From Lachnospiraceae bacterium C10 (GTDB lineage: Bacteria; Bacillota; Clostridia; Lachnospirales; Lachnospiraceae), in NCBI GenBank assembly GCA_900100095.1, contig FMTN01000011.1:55970-119969 (forward strand): a stretch of DNA of 64,000 bases, read 5' to 3'. The position numbers were made by a program, and so were the translations under genes. Shown one piece after another: positions 34,676 to 42,916 of this stretch. The notes beneath the pieces were generated by a model that was not told the origin of the DNA, ran no database searches, and saw only the letters and a list, made by a program, of their open reading frames with translations. Positions within the stretch are counted from its first letter, which is position 1, and each line of letters starts with the position of its first letter.

Positions 34676-36009
34676 GACAGGGTATAATTGTCAAGCCCCA
34701 TCGGCAGGTTCACATTATAAAAAGGGTCTCCTTTGCTTAATGTATTCTGCCAACGATGCAACAGTCTCTCATGGGACTGCTGGGTGCTCAAAAGCTCTTT
34801 ATGCCTGCGAAATGCAATTGCGGAAGGAACATAGACGACACGCATGCCACCGGCTCTTGCCTTAAGACAAAGATCCAGCATCCGGTCTCTTCCCGTCAGG
34901 TTCCGGTCGAACCCTCCGCACCGCCGGAAGAATCTGGCATCAATCATGCAATATCCGTCATCCACTGCCGTCACATCCTGGGGTATCACCATTCTCTGGT
35001 AAAGCCCCTTGGAAAAACTGCTCTGCCCGTGGCATACCGGATAGGTGATTCCGTCCTTATCACAGATCAACCCGCAGTTATCGATCTTCATTCCCATTCC
35101 CTGAAGAAAACGACCGCCGGCGATTGCCACGTCTGACTGCTTTACATATGCATAGAGCCGCTCCTGTATTTTCTTGCTGAGAGGTTTGACTCCATCCTCC
35201 TTCAGAATGATGACGTCGGAATGATGGGAGGCAAAATCCCCTCCATCATACTGTACATGCCAGTATTCCCCCGAAGGGTCTGCCTTCACATCCGCCGGAA
35301 TCCCTTGCAGATGCAGGCTCGCCTCCGCCACCACAGTATGCTCCCGCATACTTTTCTTAAGAGCATCACGAATCTCTGCCATGTCCAGCGGAAGGTCGTA
35401 CACCCGCCGATGCCACAGCAGGGTCGGGATATGCCGGATTCTTCGGCCGGAGGTGGCAGCCCGCAGCAGAAAATCGTATGCAAAGGCAAAGGACAACTTT
35501 TCCTTAAATCGTCCAAGGGATGTAAAAAGCCCGCGGCGTACCGCAAAGGTCTCGCCTATGTAGTTGGTGTGACGCAAAAGTTCCAGATTCAATCCCGGAA
35601 GAAAATAAGGGTTCATCCTTGCCCCGTCCACGATCTCATCGTGATCGGTATAGATCAGATCCACCCCCGGATCCTCCTTAATGGCCCGCGTCAGGTATTG
35701 CAGCATCCCCGGATGCAGGCAATCCGTAGACCCAAGAAAGATCAGATAATCTCCCCGGCTGACCCGGATGCCCTCATTCCACACACTGCCCATGGACAAC
35801 GCTCTGTGAACCTTATGGTAATGCAGGCGATAATCATCCTGACAGACCGATTTTGCCGCCGCTTCAATCCCTGCTCCCGGGCAGGCATCCATCACCTGTA
35901 TCTCCATGTTCCGCCACGCAATCTGGCGTACCGATTCCAGCACCTGCTTAAAGAAGAGCTGGTTGGTCTCATAGGCGCCGATAATGATGGAATATCGGAT
36001 ATCTTCCAT
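34672..36009 (-). CDS. Family 2 glycosyltransferase
   Basis: This 445-residue cytoplasmic enzyme has a GT-A fold N-terminus (YSIIIGAYETNQLFFKQVLES), and the metal-binding aspartates are probably YTDHDE. A C-terminal part of unknown fold continues past the usual GT2 length. It probably adds a sugar to the lipid-linked glycan made by this operon. The start at 36009 has AGGAG at 7-base spacing; a TTG two codons upstream is closer than usual. Confidence 0.85.
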   Translation of the reverse strand: MEDIRYSIIIGAYETNQLFFKQVLESVRQIAWRNMEIQVMDACPGAGIEAAAKSVCQDDYRLHYHKVHRALSMGSVWNEGIRVSRGDYLIFLGSTDCLHPGMLQYLTRAIKEDPGVDLIYTDHDEIVDGARMNPYFLPGLNLELLRHTNYIGETFAVRRGLFTSLGRFKEKLSFAFAYDFLLRAATSGRRIRHIPTLLWHRRVYDLPLDMAEIRDALKKSMREHTVVAEASLHLQGIPADVKADPSGEYWHVQYDGGDFASHHSDVIILKEDGVKPLSKKIQERLYAYVKQSDVAIAGGRFLQGMGMKIDNCGLICDKDGITYPVCHGQSSFSKGLYQRMVIPQDVTAVDDGYCMIDARFFRRCGGFDRNLTGRDRMLDLCLKARAGGMRVVYVPSAIAFRRHKELLSTQQSHERLLHRWQNTLSKGDPFYNVNLPMGLDNYTLS

Positions 36010-36070
36010 TTTCAATCTCCTGCCCTCCTTCTACTTATTCGTCAAGACTCCAAGAGTTATCCACAAAGCC

Positions 36071-37240
36071 TTACAGTTTTACACCGTTCTTTCTCAAAAG
36101 TTCCCTTGCACTTTCCACGGAATCCACGCCCTCTTTGTTCTTGATCGGGGCAAATTCCTCCTCCCGTACCACCTCGTACGGAAGACAGTCCGTAAGATAG
36201 GCCAGAAGATCCGTGATCAGAATCTCGAACTTGTAACCGTTTGGTTCCTCCGGTTTATGGAAGATGCCGTCCCCATCCATGTACGGAATCTTCTTCTCTG
36301 CCAGATGCACCGGCATATGCTCCCCGGCGATCCGGTCAAGATCTGTAAGGCGGAACAGATAATTTAAAATAACGCCCATTCCAAAGCAGAGGCTTCCGTC
36401 CTCTGCCCTTGCACCGGCCTGTTCCTCTGACAGTTCGTAATATTCCACAATGGCCGGATGTCCGTTCTTTTTACACATCACGCCCACCTTCTCCTGCGGG
36501 GATTTCTTGGCAACCGTCTTACTTCCGCTGGTCTTCCCGCTACTGATAACCGCTCCAAAGAAAAGAGGATCGGCAATCTTTGCCAGTACATTATCCACAC
36601 CGAACACATTCAGCCAGCTGACACCGCGTCCTTTTAATATATCCACAAGACCGGCCTTTTGCATAGATGAGTACCAGCCGCCGTTTCCGTTGGGTGATGT
36701 GGCCGGTGTATTCTCATCCTCCATCAGAAGGTTCCCTTCATAGTCACATGCCGGTGCCATCTCCTGGGTGAAAAAATAGATATTCTCCTGCCCATAACCG
36801 AAATAGTCATGTTCTTTGAAAAAGTCCCTTGTCCTCTCATCGTTCTTATCACTTGTCATGATGCAGACCGGAACATCCGTCGGCGTCACATCCGAACTGC
36901 CCTCGCAGGCGGAAGCAATATTAAGCTGCTCTCTTAAATTATGAAAGAGACATTCAAAAATATACAGCTCTTTTGTCTCTCCGATGTTTAAAGTTCCCTT
37001 CGGACCGTCATAGCCAAGTCGCGTTCCCATTCCTCCTGCAAGAAGAACGAGTCCCAGCGCCTTCTTTGCCATCCATTCACTTCCCACCTTACGGTAGAGT
37101 GCCTCATTTGCTTTACGTTCCTTCACCGTAAGAGGCTTTAGCGGTTGGATATCGCCCTCCTCTTTGGCCTCTTTCTGTTGATGTAAAAGAGCCGCCCGGC
37201 GATAATCTGCCACCAGCTCCTGTGCTTCTTCCTTTGTCAT
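36071..37240 (-). CDS. UDP-sugar pyrophosphorylase (UDPGP family)
   Basis: This 389-residue protein belongs to the UDPGP/UDP-N-acetylhexosamine pyrophosphorylase family, marked by the nucleotide-binding LAGGMGTRLGYDGPKG. The conserved lysine and substrate loops (TSDKNDERTRDF, QKAGLVDIL) are present. It makes a UDP-sugar from UTP and a sugar phosphate; whether the sugar is GlcNAc, GalNAc or glucose cannot be told. The AGGAGG site is directly upstream. It sits among glycosyltransferases and probably supplies their donor. Confidence 0.9.
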   Translation of the reverse strand: MTKEEAQELVADYRRAALLHQQKEAKEEGDIQPLKPLTVKERKANEALYRKVGSEWMAKKALGLVLLAGGMGTRLGYDGPKGTLNIGETKELYIFECLFHNLREQLNIASACEGSSDVTPTDVPVCIMTSDKNDERTRDFFKEHDYFGYGQENIYFFTQEMAPACDYEGNLLMEDENTPATSPNGNGGWYSSMQKAGLVDILKGRGVSWLNVFGVDNVLAKIADPLFFGAVISSGKTSGSKTVAKKSPQEKVGVMCKKNGHPAIVEYYELSEEQAGARAEDGSLCFGMGVILNYLFRLTDLDRIAGEHMPVHLAEKKIPYMDGDGIFHKPEEPNGYKFEILITDLLAYLTDCLPYEVVREEEFAPIKNKEGVDSVESARELLRKNGVKL

Positions 37241-37275
37241 ACATCCTCCTGTGAATTGAGTAGGATACCCCTACA

Positions 37276-37294
37276 CAAAAGGCAGAGCCTTTTG
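37276..37294 (-). other. Intra-operon hairpin
   Basis: CAAAAGGC and GCCTTTTG form an 8-base-pair stem around a 3-base loop in the 70-base gap between two genes of the glycan operon. A role in attenuation or RNA processing is possible. Confidence 0.5.
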
Positions 37295-37310
37295 CCCTGC
37301 CATATTGCTT

Positions 37311-38072
37311 CTATCGAAACTTCAATACTCCGTAAATTCCCCAGCGCATTAAGTTGATAAAGCTTCTCATCCATCCGAGTTTCAAATACTGACGATAGAA
37401 TTTCCACTGTACGCCGATCAGCTTTTTCTTATTACCTGTTGTGGAATTGGCAAGCACACGATACCTTGCCAGTGGCTTTGGATTGCCGTATGCCACTCCC
37501 GATGCCTCCACGCAGTCCAGCCAGAATGCGTAATCATCGCGAAGGCTTTTTAATTCTTCTCTCAGATAGATTTTACCATGTTCTTTTGTATCGTAAAGCC
37601 CGGTCAGACATCCGATATAATTCCGGACACACATCTTCTTATAGGTCAACTTCTCCGGCGCCTTTACCATATGACCGATAACCTTAGAGCTGTCATCAAT
37701 CAGAAGGTAATTACTGTAGACACAGGCTACCTTCTTCTCTGTCATAAGATTGATCTGCTCCTCAAGGAAATTCTTCTCCCATAAATCATCTGCATCAAGA
37801 AGTGCAATATAACGTCCGGATGCCTCTCTGATTCCGTGGTTTCTTGCGGCAGAGGATCCTGCATTTTCCTGTTGAATCAGATGAATCCTTGCATCCTTTT
37901 TCTCATAGTCTTGCACAATCTGGGCGGAACGATCCGATGAACCGTCATCTACAATGATCATTTCCCAGTTTGGATACGTCTGGGCAATCACCGAGTCCAT
38001 TGTCTCTGCAATATATTTTTCACCATTCCAGCAAGGTGTAATGATGGACACCATATCTTTGACTTTCTCCAT
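37311..38072 (-). CDS. Family 2 glycosyltransferase
   Basis: This 253-residue enzyme is a classic GT2: VSIITPCWNGEKYIAETMDS at the start, IIVDDGSSD for the nucleotide-sugar site, LLDADDLWE for metal binding, and a C-terminal half with the acceptor site. It adds one sugar to a lipid-linked or nascent polymer at the inner membrane face. The start at 38072 has GGAG upstream; the open frame extends 13 codons further. Confidence 0.92.
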   Translation of the reverse strand: MEKVKDMVSIITPCWNGEKYIAETMDSVIAQTYPNWEMIIVDDGSSDRSAQIVQDYEKKDARIHLIQQENAGSSAARNHGIREASGRYIALLDADDLWEKNFLEEQINLMTEKKVACVYSNYLLIDDSSKVIGHMVKAPEKLTYKKMCVRNYIGCLTGLYDTKEHGKIYLREELKSLRDDYAFWLDCVEASGVAYGNPKPLARYRVLANSTTGNKKKLIGVQWKFYRQYLKLGWMRSFINLMRWGIYGVLKFR

Positions 38073-38093
38073 GTGACTCCTTATGACACAATG

Positions 38094-38123
38094 ACACGCA
38101 CGAATACCCACCGGTAACGTGCG
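38094..38123 (-). other. Intra-operon hairpin between cytidylyltransferase and GT2
   Basis: GCACGCACG and CGTGCGTGT form a 9-base-pair stem with a 12-14 base loop, without a T-run. This may mark an mRNA processing or stability site. Confidence 0.45.
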
Positions 38124-38135
38124 TGCTTTGATCTC

Positions 38136-38933
38136 TTACTTTTCGCTGTTTTTCTTCTCTTCGTTCTCGCCGTTGATCATCTCCATGCGCTTACCGATAC
38201 GGTTGGTAATACCAAGACCGAAGGCCTGCTCATTCTCCTGGTACTGGAGGAGGGCACGGAACATATACACGTCTTCCGGAGTTGTAACCTTGATATTACC
38301 GCGGTTACCCTCCACCATGTAAGCCGTCTGACCAAGGGTACGGATGATGGTGCAGGAATCCACCATATTCTCATATCCTTCCGGTCTCTTACGAATCTTT
38401 TCATGGGCATCCAGGATGTCCTTAAGATAGAAACTCTGCGGAGCCTGTCCTGCAAACGTCTCCTTACGATATGGCACGGAATCCACCACATCGCCCTTCT
38501 TGGATACCATGATGGTCTCATAGCATGCTGTAGAAGTGATGGCATTACCGTTCTTTTTAACACCCTCAATATTACGGCTGATTACATCGTAGGATACATA
38601 CGGTCTTACACCATCATGCAACAGAACGATGGAATCCGGATCATTCTCCTTCTCAACAGCCTTCAGACAGTTGTAGATGGAATCCTGTGCACTATCACCA
38701 CCCGGAACAATGGCGCATACCTTACGGATGCGATACTCGTCCACCAGCTGCTGAACATATGGGATATAGTCTTTTAAGGTTGAGATATAGATCTTATCGA
38801 TCTCATCATGATACTGAAACAGCTGCAGTGTATGAATCAGGATCGGCTTCCCGTTGATCTCCAAAAACTGCTTCGGGATTCCGGCTCCCATACGTACTCC
38901 CTTACCACCTGCAAAAATACATGCAATATTCAT
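38136..38933 (-). CDS. TarI/IspD-family cytidylyltransferase
   Basis: This roughly 265-residue protein has the nucleotide-binding FAGGKGVRMGAGIPKQFL and the HDGVRPYV and QAPQSFYL motifs of CTP-dependent cytidylyltransferases. The family includes IspD (isoprenoid precursor) and TarI (CDP-ribitol for teichoic acid). Placement between a TagGH exporter and glycosyltransferases favours a TarI-like role, but no TarJ reductase is nearby. The start at 38933 (MNIACIFAGG) has GAGGAG upstream; a charged 7-residue extension is not supported. It overlaps no neighbour and starts 4 bases after the ATPase stop. Confidence 0.85.
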   Translation of the reverse strand: MNIACIFAGGKGVRMGAGIPKQFLEINGKPILIHTLQLFQYHDEIDKIYISTLKDYIPYVQQLVDEYRIRKVCAIVPGGDSAQDSIYNCLKAVEKENDPDSIVLLHDGVRPYVSYDVISRNIEGVKKNGNAITSTACYETIMVSKKGDVVDSVPYRKETFAGQAPQSFYLKDILDAHEKIRKRPEGYENMVDSCTIIRTLGQTAYMVEGNRGNIKVTTPEDVYMFRALLQYQENEQAFGLGITNRIGKRMEMINGENEEKKNSEK

Positions 38934-38937
38934 ATTC

Positions 38938-39984
38938 TTACTCCTCTCCCGCATTCATCATTTCCGATGCTTCAAGATCCATCTGACGTTCCTCTTCTTC
39001 CTCGAGGCTTCCGTCCGTATCAAACTTTAATTCCTTCAGTATATCCGGCACACCTTCCCGGTACAGATCCTTCACTCGATCCGGAATCTGTAACACATCC
39101 ATGGCTTCCTCGATATCCATATTCATATTGCTCATCAGTCGAGCCACATCCTTCATGCGCATCTTACGTGCAGCCTTTCTGCGGATGGCCTTACGGCGCT
39201 TTGCCTTGGCCGCCCTTGCAGCAATCTCTTCCGGATCCGCCGCCGTCATCTCCTCGTAGAGGGGTGCAATCTCTTCGATATCCCCGAAAGCCTTGAGCCT
39301 TCCATGGTCTAAGATCATCGCCTTGTTACAGATTCTCTTGACCTGCGGAAGGGAATGGGATACGAAAAGAACCGTAACGTCACCTTCGAACATGCTCTTG
39401 ACCTTTTCTTCGGACTTGCGTCGGAATTTACTGTCTCCTACGGATAAGACCTCATCCAGAATCAGGATATCCGGATTCACAGCTGTACAGATAGCAAATC
39501 CAAGTCTGCTCTTCATACCGGAGGAATAGTTCTTGATCGGAACATCCACGAACTTCTCAAGCTCTGCGAACTTAATGATCTCGTCGAATTTGGTATCAAT
39601 GAATTCCTTTTTATATCCAAGGATGGCTCCATAGAGATAAATGTTCTCCCTGGCGGTATACTCCTTCTCAAAACCTGCACCTAGCTCTAAGAGCGGTGCC
39701 AGAGAACCGCGGCGCTTCACCGTTCCTTCTGTCGGATGATACACTCCTGCAATGGCCTTTAAGATAGTGGACTTACCGGCTCCGTTTAATCCCAGAATGC
39801 CCACCCGGTCTCCCGGATAAAGCTTGAAGCTGATATCCTTCAGCGCCCAGAATTCATCCACCTTCATATGCTTACGGGTCACTAAGTTAATAAAAAACTC
39901 TTTCAATGAGTCATGCATTTCCTGACTCAGATTAAATTTCATTCCAAGGTTGGAAACCTCTATCGTCGGTTTTACCTTTCCCAT
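38938..39984 (-). CDS. ABC exporter ATPase, TagH/Wzt type
   Basis: This 348-residue protein has a Walker A motif GLNGAGKST (residues 65-73), the signature YSSGMKSRLG and Walker B LILDEVLSVGD. It matches ATPases that export teichoic acid or O-antigen with a TagG/Wzm partner. The C-terminal 100 residues are a lysine/arginine-rich then acidic extension, not the carbohydrate-binding domain of Wzt. It pairs with the permease immediately upstream. Confidence 0.95.
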   Translation of the reverse strand: MGKVKPTIEVSNLGMKFNLSQEMHDSLKEFFINLVTRKHMKVDEFWALKDISFKLYPGDRVGILGLNGAGKSTILKAIAGVYHPTEGTVKRRGSLAPLLELGAGFEKEYTARENIYLYGAILGYKKEFIDTKFDEIIKFAELEKFVDVPIKNYSSGMKSRLGFAICTAVNPDILILDEVLSVGDSKFRRKSEEKVKSMFEGDVTVLFVSHSLPQVKRICNKAMILDHGRLKAFGDIEEIAPLYEEMTAADPEEIAARAAKAKRRKAIRRKAARKMRMKDVARLMSNMNMDIEEAMDVLQIPDRVKDLYREGVPDILKELKFDTDGSLEEEEERQMDLEASEMMNAGEE

Positions 39985-40000
39985 GATCTTCTCCTGTCAA

Positions 40001-40780
40001 TTATAGATGTAAGATAAATTCATCCTGCTTTTTCTTAAGCAACCAGAATCCGAATACGAACACGATTATACCGAATACCAGCGGATACAGATATTCCCAG
40101 ATGCTGTTGCTGTATCCCATCAGTCCGCCACGGAAAAGATTGATAATACAGTACAGAGGATTCAGATCCAAAAGCCATGCCAGTCCGTGTTTCTCCAGTC
40201 GCTCCACCGGATAGAAAATCGCGGACAGATACATAATAATCATGGTTGCCACGTTCCACAGATATTCCACATCACGGAAGAAAACATCCAGTACACAGAG
40301 AATGATTCCCACGCCGATGGTCACGATTAAAAGTGTAAACATCGCCGGCAGCACCTTCCAAATTCGAAGGGTCGGCATCAGATGAGAATAGATCATAACC
40401 GGAATCAGCACCAGAAGTGAGATCAGGTAGATGATAAAGTTATAGAGGATGCTCGCAAGCGGGTAAAAATATTTTGGTACGTAGACCTTCTTGATCATAC
40501 TCGCATTGCTGCGAATCGCGTGACAGGATACCTTGGTTCCTGTACTGAAAAAGGAAAATGTCAGTCGACCACACATGATGTAGGTGGCAAAAGTCTGGTC
40601 AGACAGACGGTCGAACAGTGCACCGAAGACAACAACCAGAACCGTCGTTGTCATTAACGGCTCGATCAGCGACCAGATAATTCCAAGATAACTTCTTCTG
40701 TATTTGAGATTGATTCCTCGCTTGACCAGCTCTGAGAGCAGGAAGCGGTAGTCCAGGAATCCTTTAATATACTTCATCAT
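40001..40780 (-). CDS. ABC exporter permease, TagG/Wzm type
   Basis: This 259-residue membrane protein has six predicted helices and the ABC-2 permease sequence LKYRRSYLGIIWSLIEPLM. It forms the membrane channel with the TagH-type ATPase and moves a lipid-linked glycan to the outer face. Its ATG overlaps the end of the sugar transferase gene by 4 bases (ATGA), so the two are coupled. Confidence 0.95.
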   Translation of the reverse strand: MMKYIKGFLDYRFLLSELVKRGINLKYRRSYLGIIWSLIEPLMTTTVLVVVFGALFDRLSDQTFATYIMCGRLTFSFFSTGTKVSCHAIRSNASMIKKVYVPKYFYPLASILYNFIIYLISLLVLIPVMIYSHLMPTLRIWKVLPAMFTLLIVTIGVGIILCVLDVFFRDVEYLWNVATMIIMYLSAIFYPVERLEKHGLAWLLDLNPLYCIINLFRGGLMGYSNSIWEYLYPLVFGIIVFVFGFWLLKKKQDEFILHL

Positions 40781-42141
40781 TTTGCTGTGGTTTCTCCTTC
40801 TTCAATCCCCTCCGTACTTTCCTTCTGGAAGACAACGCGCAGCGTCAAAAGAATCAGCTGCAAATCCAGAAGAATTGAGGTTTTTTGTACATAGACCATA
40901 TCAAACTTCAGCTTATCATAGGTCGTCGTATTGTATTTACCGTAGACCTGTGCATATCCTGTCAGTCCGGCCTTAACAGACAGTCGAAAATCAAACTCCG
41001 GTACCTTCTTGCAGTACTCTTCGTGAATCTCCGGCCGTTCCGGTCTTGGTCCTACAAAGGACATATCTCCTTTTAAAATATTAAAGAACTGAGGAATCTC
41101 ATCGATTCGTGTCGCACGAATCACATGGCCGATTGGTGTGATACGGTCATCATTTTCCGTTGCAAGTCTTGCACCGCCGACCTTCTCTGCGTCTACGATC
41201 ATGCTTCGGAATTTCAGAACATAAAAACGCTTCTTCCCGATGGTATACCGCTCCTGCTTATAGAAGACCGGTCCCTTGTCATAGCTGTGGATCAGAATCG
41301 CTGTCACAAGCATGATCGGAGAGGAAAGTACAATTCCGATCAGGGATAAAACGATATCACCGGCACGCTTTACAACGCTTTGAAGAGCAGAAAATCCCAT
41401 ATTGCGGGAAAGGTAAAGCGGTGTATCGAAGAGGTTTAACTCCTCGGATTCCTTTACAATGATGTCGGAAATCTTCGGTGTGAAATACACGCGCTTCTTC
41501 TGATCGAAGCAGATCTTAAGAATCTTGTTCTTAAATTCCGACGGCACATCGTTGATCAAAACAGCATCGTACTTTGGAATCTCTGCTACGATCCGCTCAA
41601 GGGATGTTTTCGTTGACAGTGTTGCTGCAATCCGGTACTTGTCTCCCCTGTGATTCATCTTGCTGTCAAGATTGTTCTTGTGCTCTCCGTAAATCATCAG
41701 CATCTGGTACGGCGGGAAAATCCGGCGGAACAGCCACGTTCCAAAATAGGTCATGCCGAACAGCACCGCTATATCGATCAGGCACATATTAAAATGGATA
41801 AATACAATGGTTGGAATCAGTTTCGCATAACCCACCAGCATAATGGTAAACATTCCCATAATGACATTGGTCATCACCGATGCCAGTGCACAGCCGATAC
41901 TTCCATGGGAAATCCGGCTGATTCCGATCTTATATCCTCCGAAGGACTGGATAAAGAAGATGGCTACCACCATATAGATTCCAACCATCAGCCAGTTACC
42001 TTTTCCAAGGAATTTACGATCCATAAGAATGTTCAGCCAGTTATTCCAGGCTACATAGAAAATTGCAGATATTACAAATGTAATTAAAATATTCGTAACG
42101 GCCTGGTACAAGTACTTGCCGCTTTCTCTTCTCTTTGACAT
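40777..42141 (-). CDS. Polyprenyl-phosphate sugar transferase
   Basis: This 454-residue protein has four or five N-terminal membrane helices and a CoA-binding-like middle part. The C-terminal phosphosugar transferase domain of the WbaP/exopolysaccharide family shows KFRSMIVDAEKVGG, RIDEIPQFFNILKGDMS and FVGPRPERPE. It places the first sugar-phosphate on undecaprenyl phosphate to start a glycan chain. It is the first gene of the minus-strand glycan operon, divergent from the glpP gene. Confidence 0.95.
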   Translation of the reverse strand: MSKRRESGKYLYQAVTNILITFVISAIFYVAWNNWLNILMDRKFLGKGNWLMVGIYMVVAIFFIQSFGGYKIGISRISHGSIGCALASVMTNVIMGMFTIMLVGYAKLIPTIVFIHFNMCLIDIAVLFGMTYFGTWLFRRIFPPYQMLMIYGEHKNNLDSKMNHRGDKYRIAATLSTKTSLERIVAEIPKYDAVLINDVPSEFKNKILKICFDQKKRVYFTPKISDIIVKESEELNLFDTPLYLSRNMGFSALQSVVKRAGDIVLSLIGIVLSSPIMLVTAILIHSYDKGPVFYKQERYTIGKKRFYVLKFRSMIVDAEKVGGARLATENDDRITPIGHVIRATRIDEIPQFFNILKGDMSFVGPRPERPEIHEEYCKKVPEFDFRLSVKAGLTGYAQVYGKYNTTTYDKLKFDMVYVQKTSILLDLQLILLTLRVVFQKESTEGIEEGETTAK

Positions 42142-42263
42142 ATTTATTCACTCCCGACACAGCCCAATTTTACGCTCTGTCAGCCCTTTATAAAATTATG
42201 ACTATCTGAAGAATAATAGCACGTTCACGGTTCGGTGTAAAGTAACCTTACTCTCACAGACAA

Positions 42264-42292
42264 TTGTCCCCTGTTTTTATCTGTGGCATAAT
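42264..42292 (+). promoter_or_regulatory. Promoter of the glpP-like gene
   Basis: TTGTCC (42264-42269) and CATAAT (42287-42292) are separated by 17 bases, 36 bases before the gene. Confidence 0.7.
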
Positions 42293-42327
42293 AAAGCTTA
42301 TCAGACTGTAAAGAAAGAGGAATATTT

Positions 42328-42894
42328 ATGAATCCGATGCTACACGAAGCGCTTACGGACTCTCCTGTCATCGCAGCCATCAAGGATTCCGATGGACTGG
42401 CGCGATGCAAAGAGTGTGACAGTAGGCTGATCTTCATCCTGTACGGTGATATCCTCACCATTCCGGATATCGTCGATACCATCAAATCCTATGGCAAATA
42501 TGCCTTTATCGATGTTGATCTCATCAGCGGACTCTACCCCGGGGAGGTTGCCGTCGATTTCATTAAAAAAAACACCCGGGCTGACGGTGTCATTTCCACA
42601 AAATCCAGCGTCATTGCAAGAGCTAAACGCCTTGGACTCTCGACCATCATGCGGTTTTTTGTCATCGATTCCATGGCCTATACCTCGATGGAGAAGGCTG
42701 CTAGGGAACTGATGCCGGACATGATTGAAATGCTTCCCGGTGTCATGCCGAAAATCGCCAGACGTATCGTTTCATTTTCAAAGGTTCCTGTCATTGCCAG
42801 CGGCCTTATTACGGACAAAGAGGATGTGGTTGCTCTGCTTAACGCAGGGGTCACAGCTGTTTCCTCAACAAAAGAGCCGGTGTGGTTTTTATAA
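42328..42894 (+). CDS. glpP: Glycerol-3-phosphate-responsive antiterminator (GlpP family)
   Basis: This 188-residue protein matches GlpP, an RNA-binding protein that in B. subtilis prevents early transcription termination of glp genes when glycerol 3-phosphate is present. The family sequence FIDVDLISGLYPGEVAVDFIK and C-terminal VPVIASGLITDKEDV are clear. It has a GAGGAA site. No glycerol uptake or glycerol kinase gene is adjacent, so its targets are elsewhere, or may include the polymer genes on both sides. Confidence 0.93.
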   Translation: MNPMLHEALTDSPVIAAIKDSDGLARCKECDSRLIFILYGDILTIPDIVDTIKSYGKYAFIDVDLISGLYPGEVAVDFIKKNTRADGVISTKSSVIARAKRLGLSTIMRFFVIDSMAYTSMEKAARELMPDMIEMLPGVMPKIARRIVSFSKVPVIASGLITDKEDVVALLNAGVTAVSSTKEPVWFL

Positions 42895-42916
42895 ACCAAC
42901 GCCGGCTCCTTTTTAT
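42870..42916. terminator. Shared terminator of glpP and the 5'-nucleotidase gene
   Basis: GAGCCGG pairs with CCGGCTC, with an inner TGGTTT/AACCA stem, and has T-runs in both directions. It overlaps the end of glpP. It also ends the 13-kb minus-strand operon. Confidence 0.93.

Noticed and set aside
35221..36144. 307-residue open frame on the plus strand
   Set aside because: It lies antisense to the GT2 glycosyltransferase; sequence is rich in Arg, Pro and His as expected for a shadow frame.
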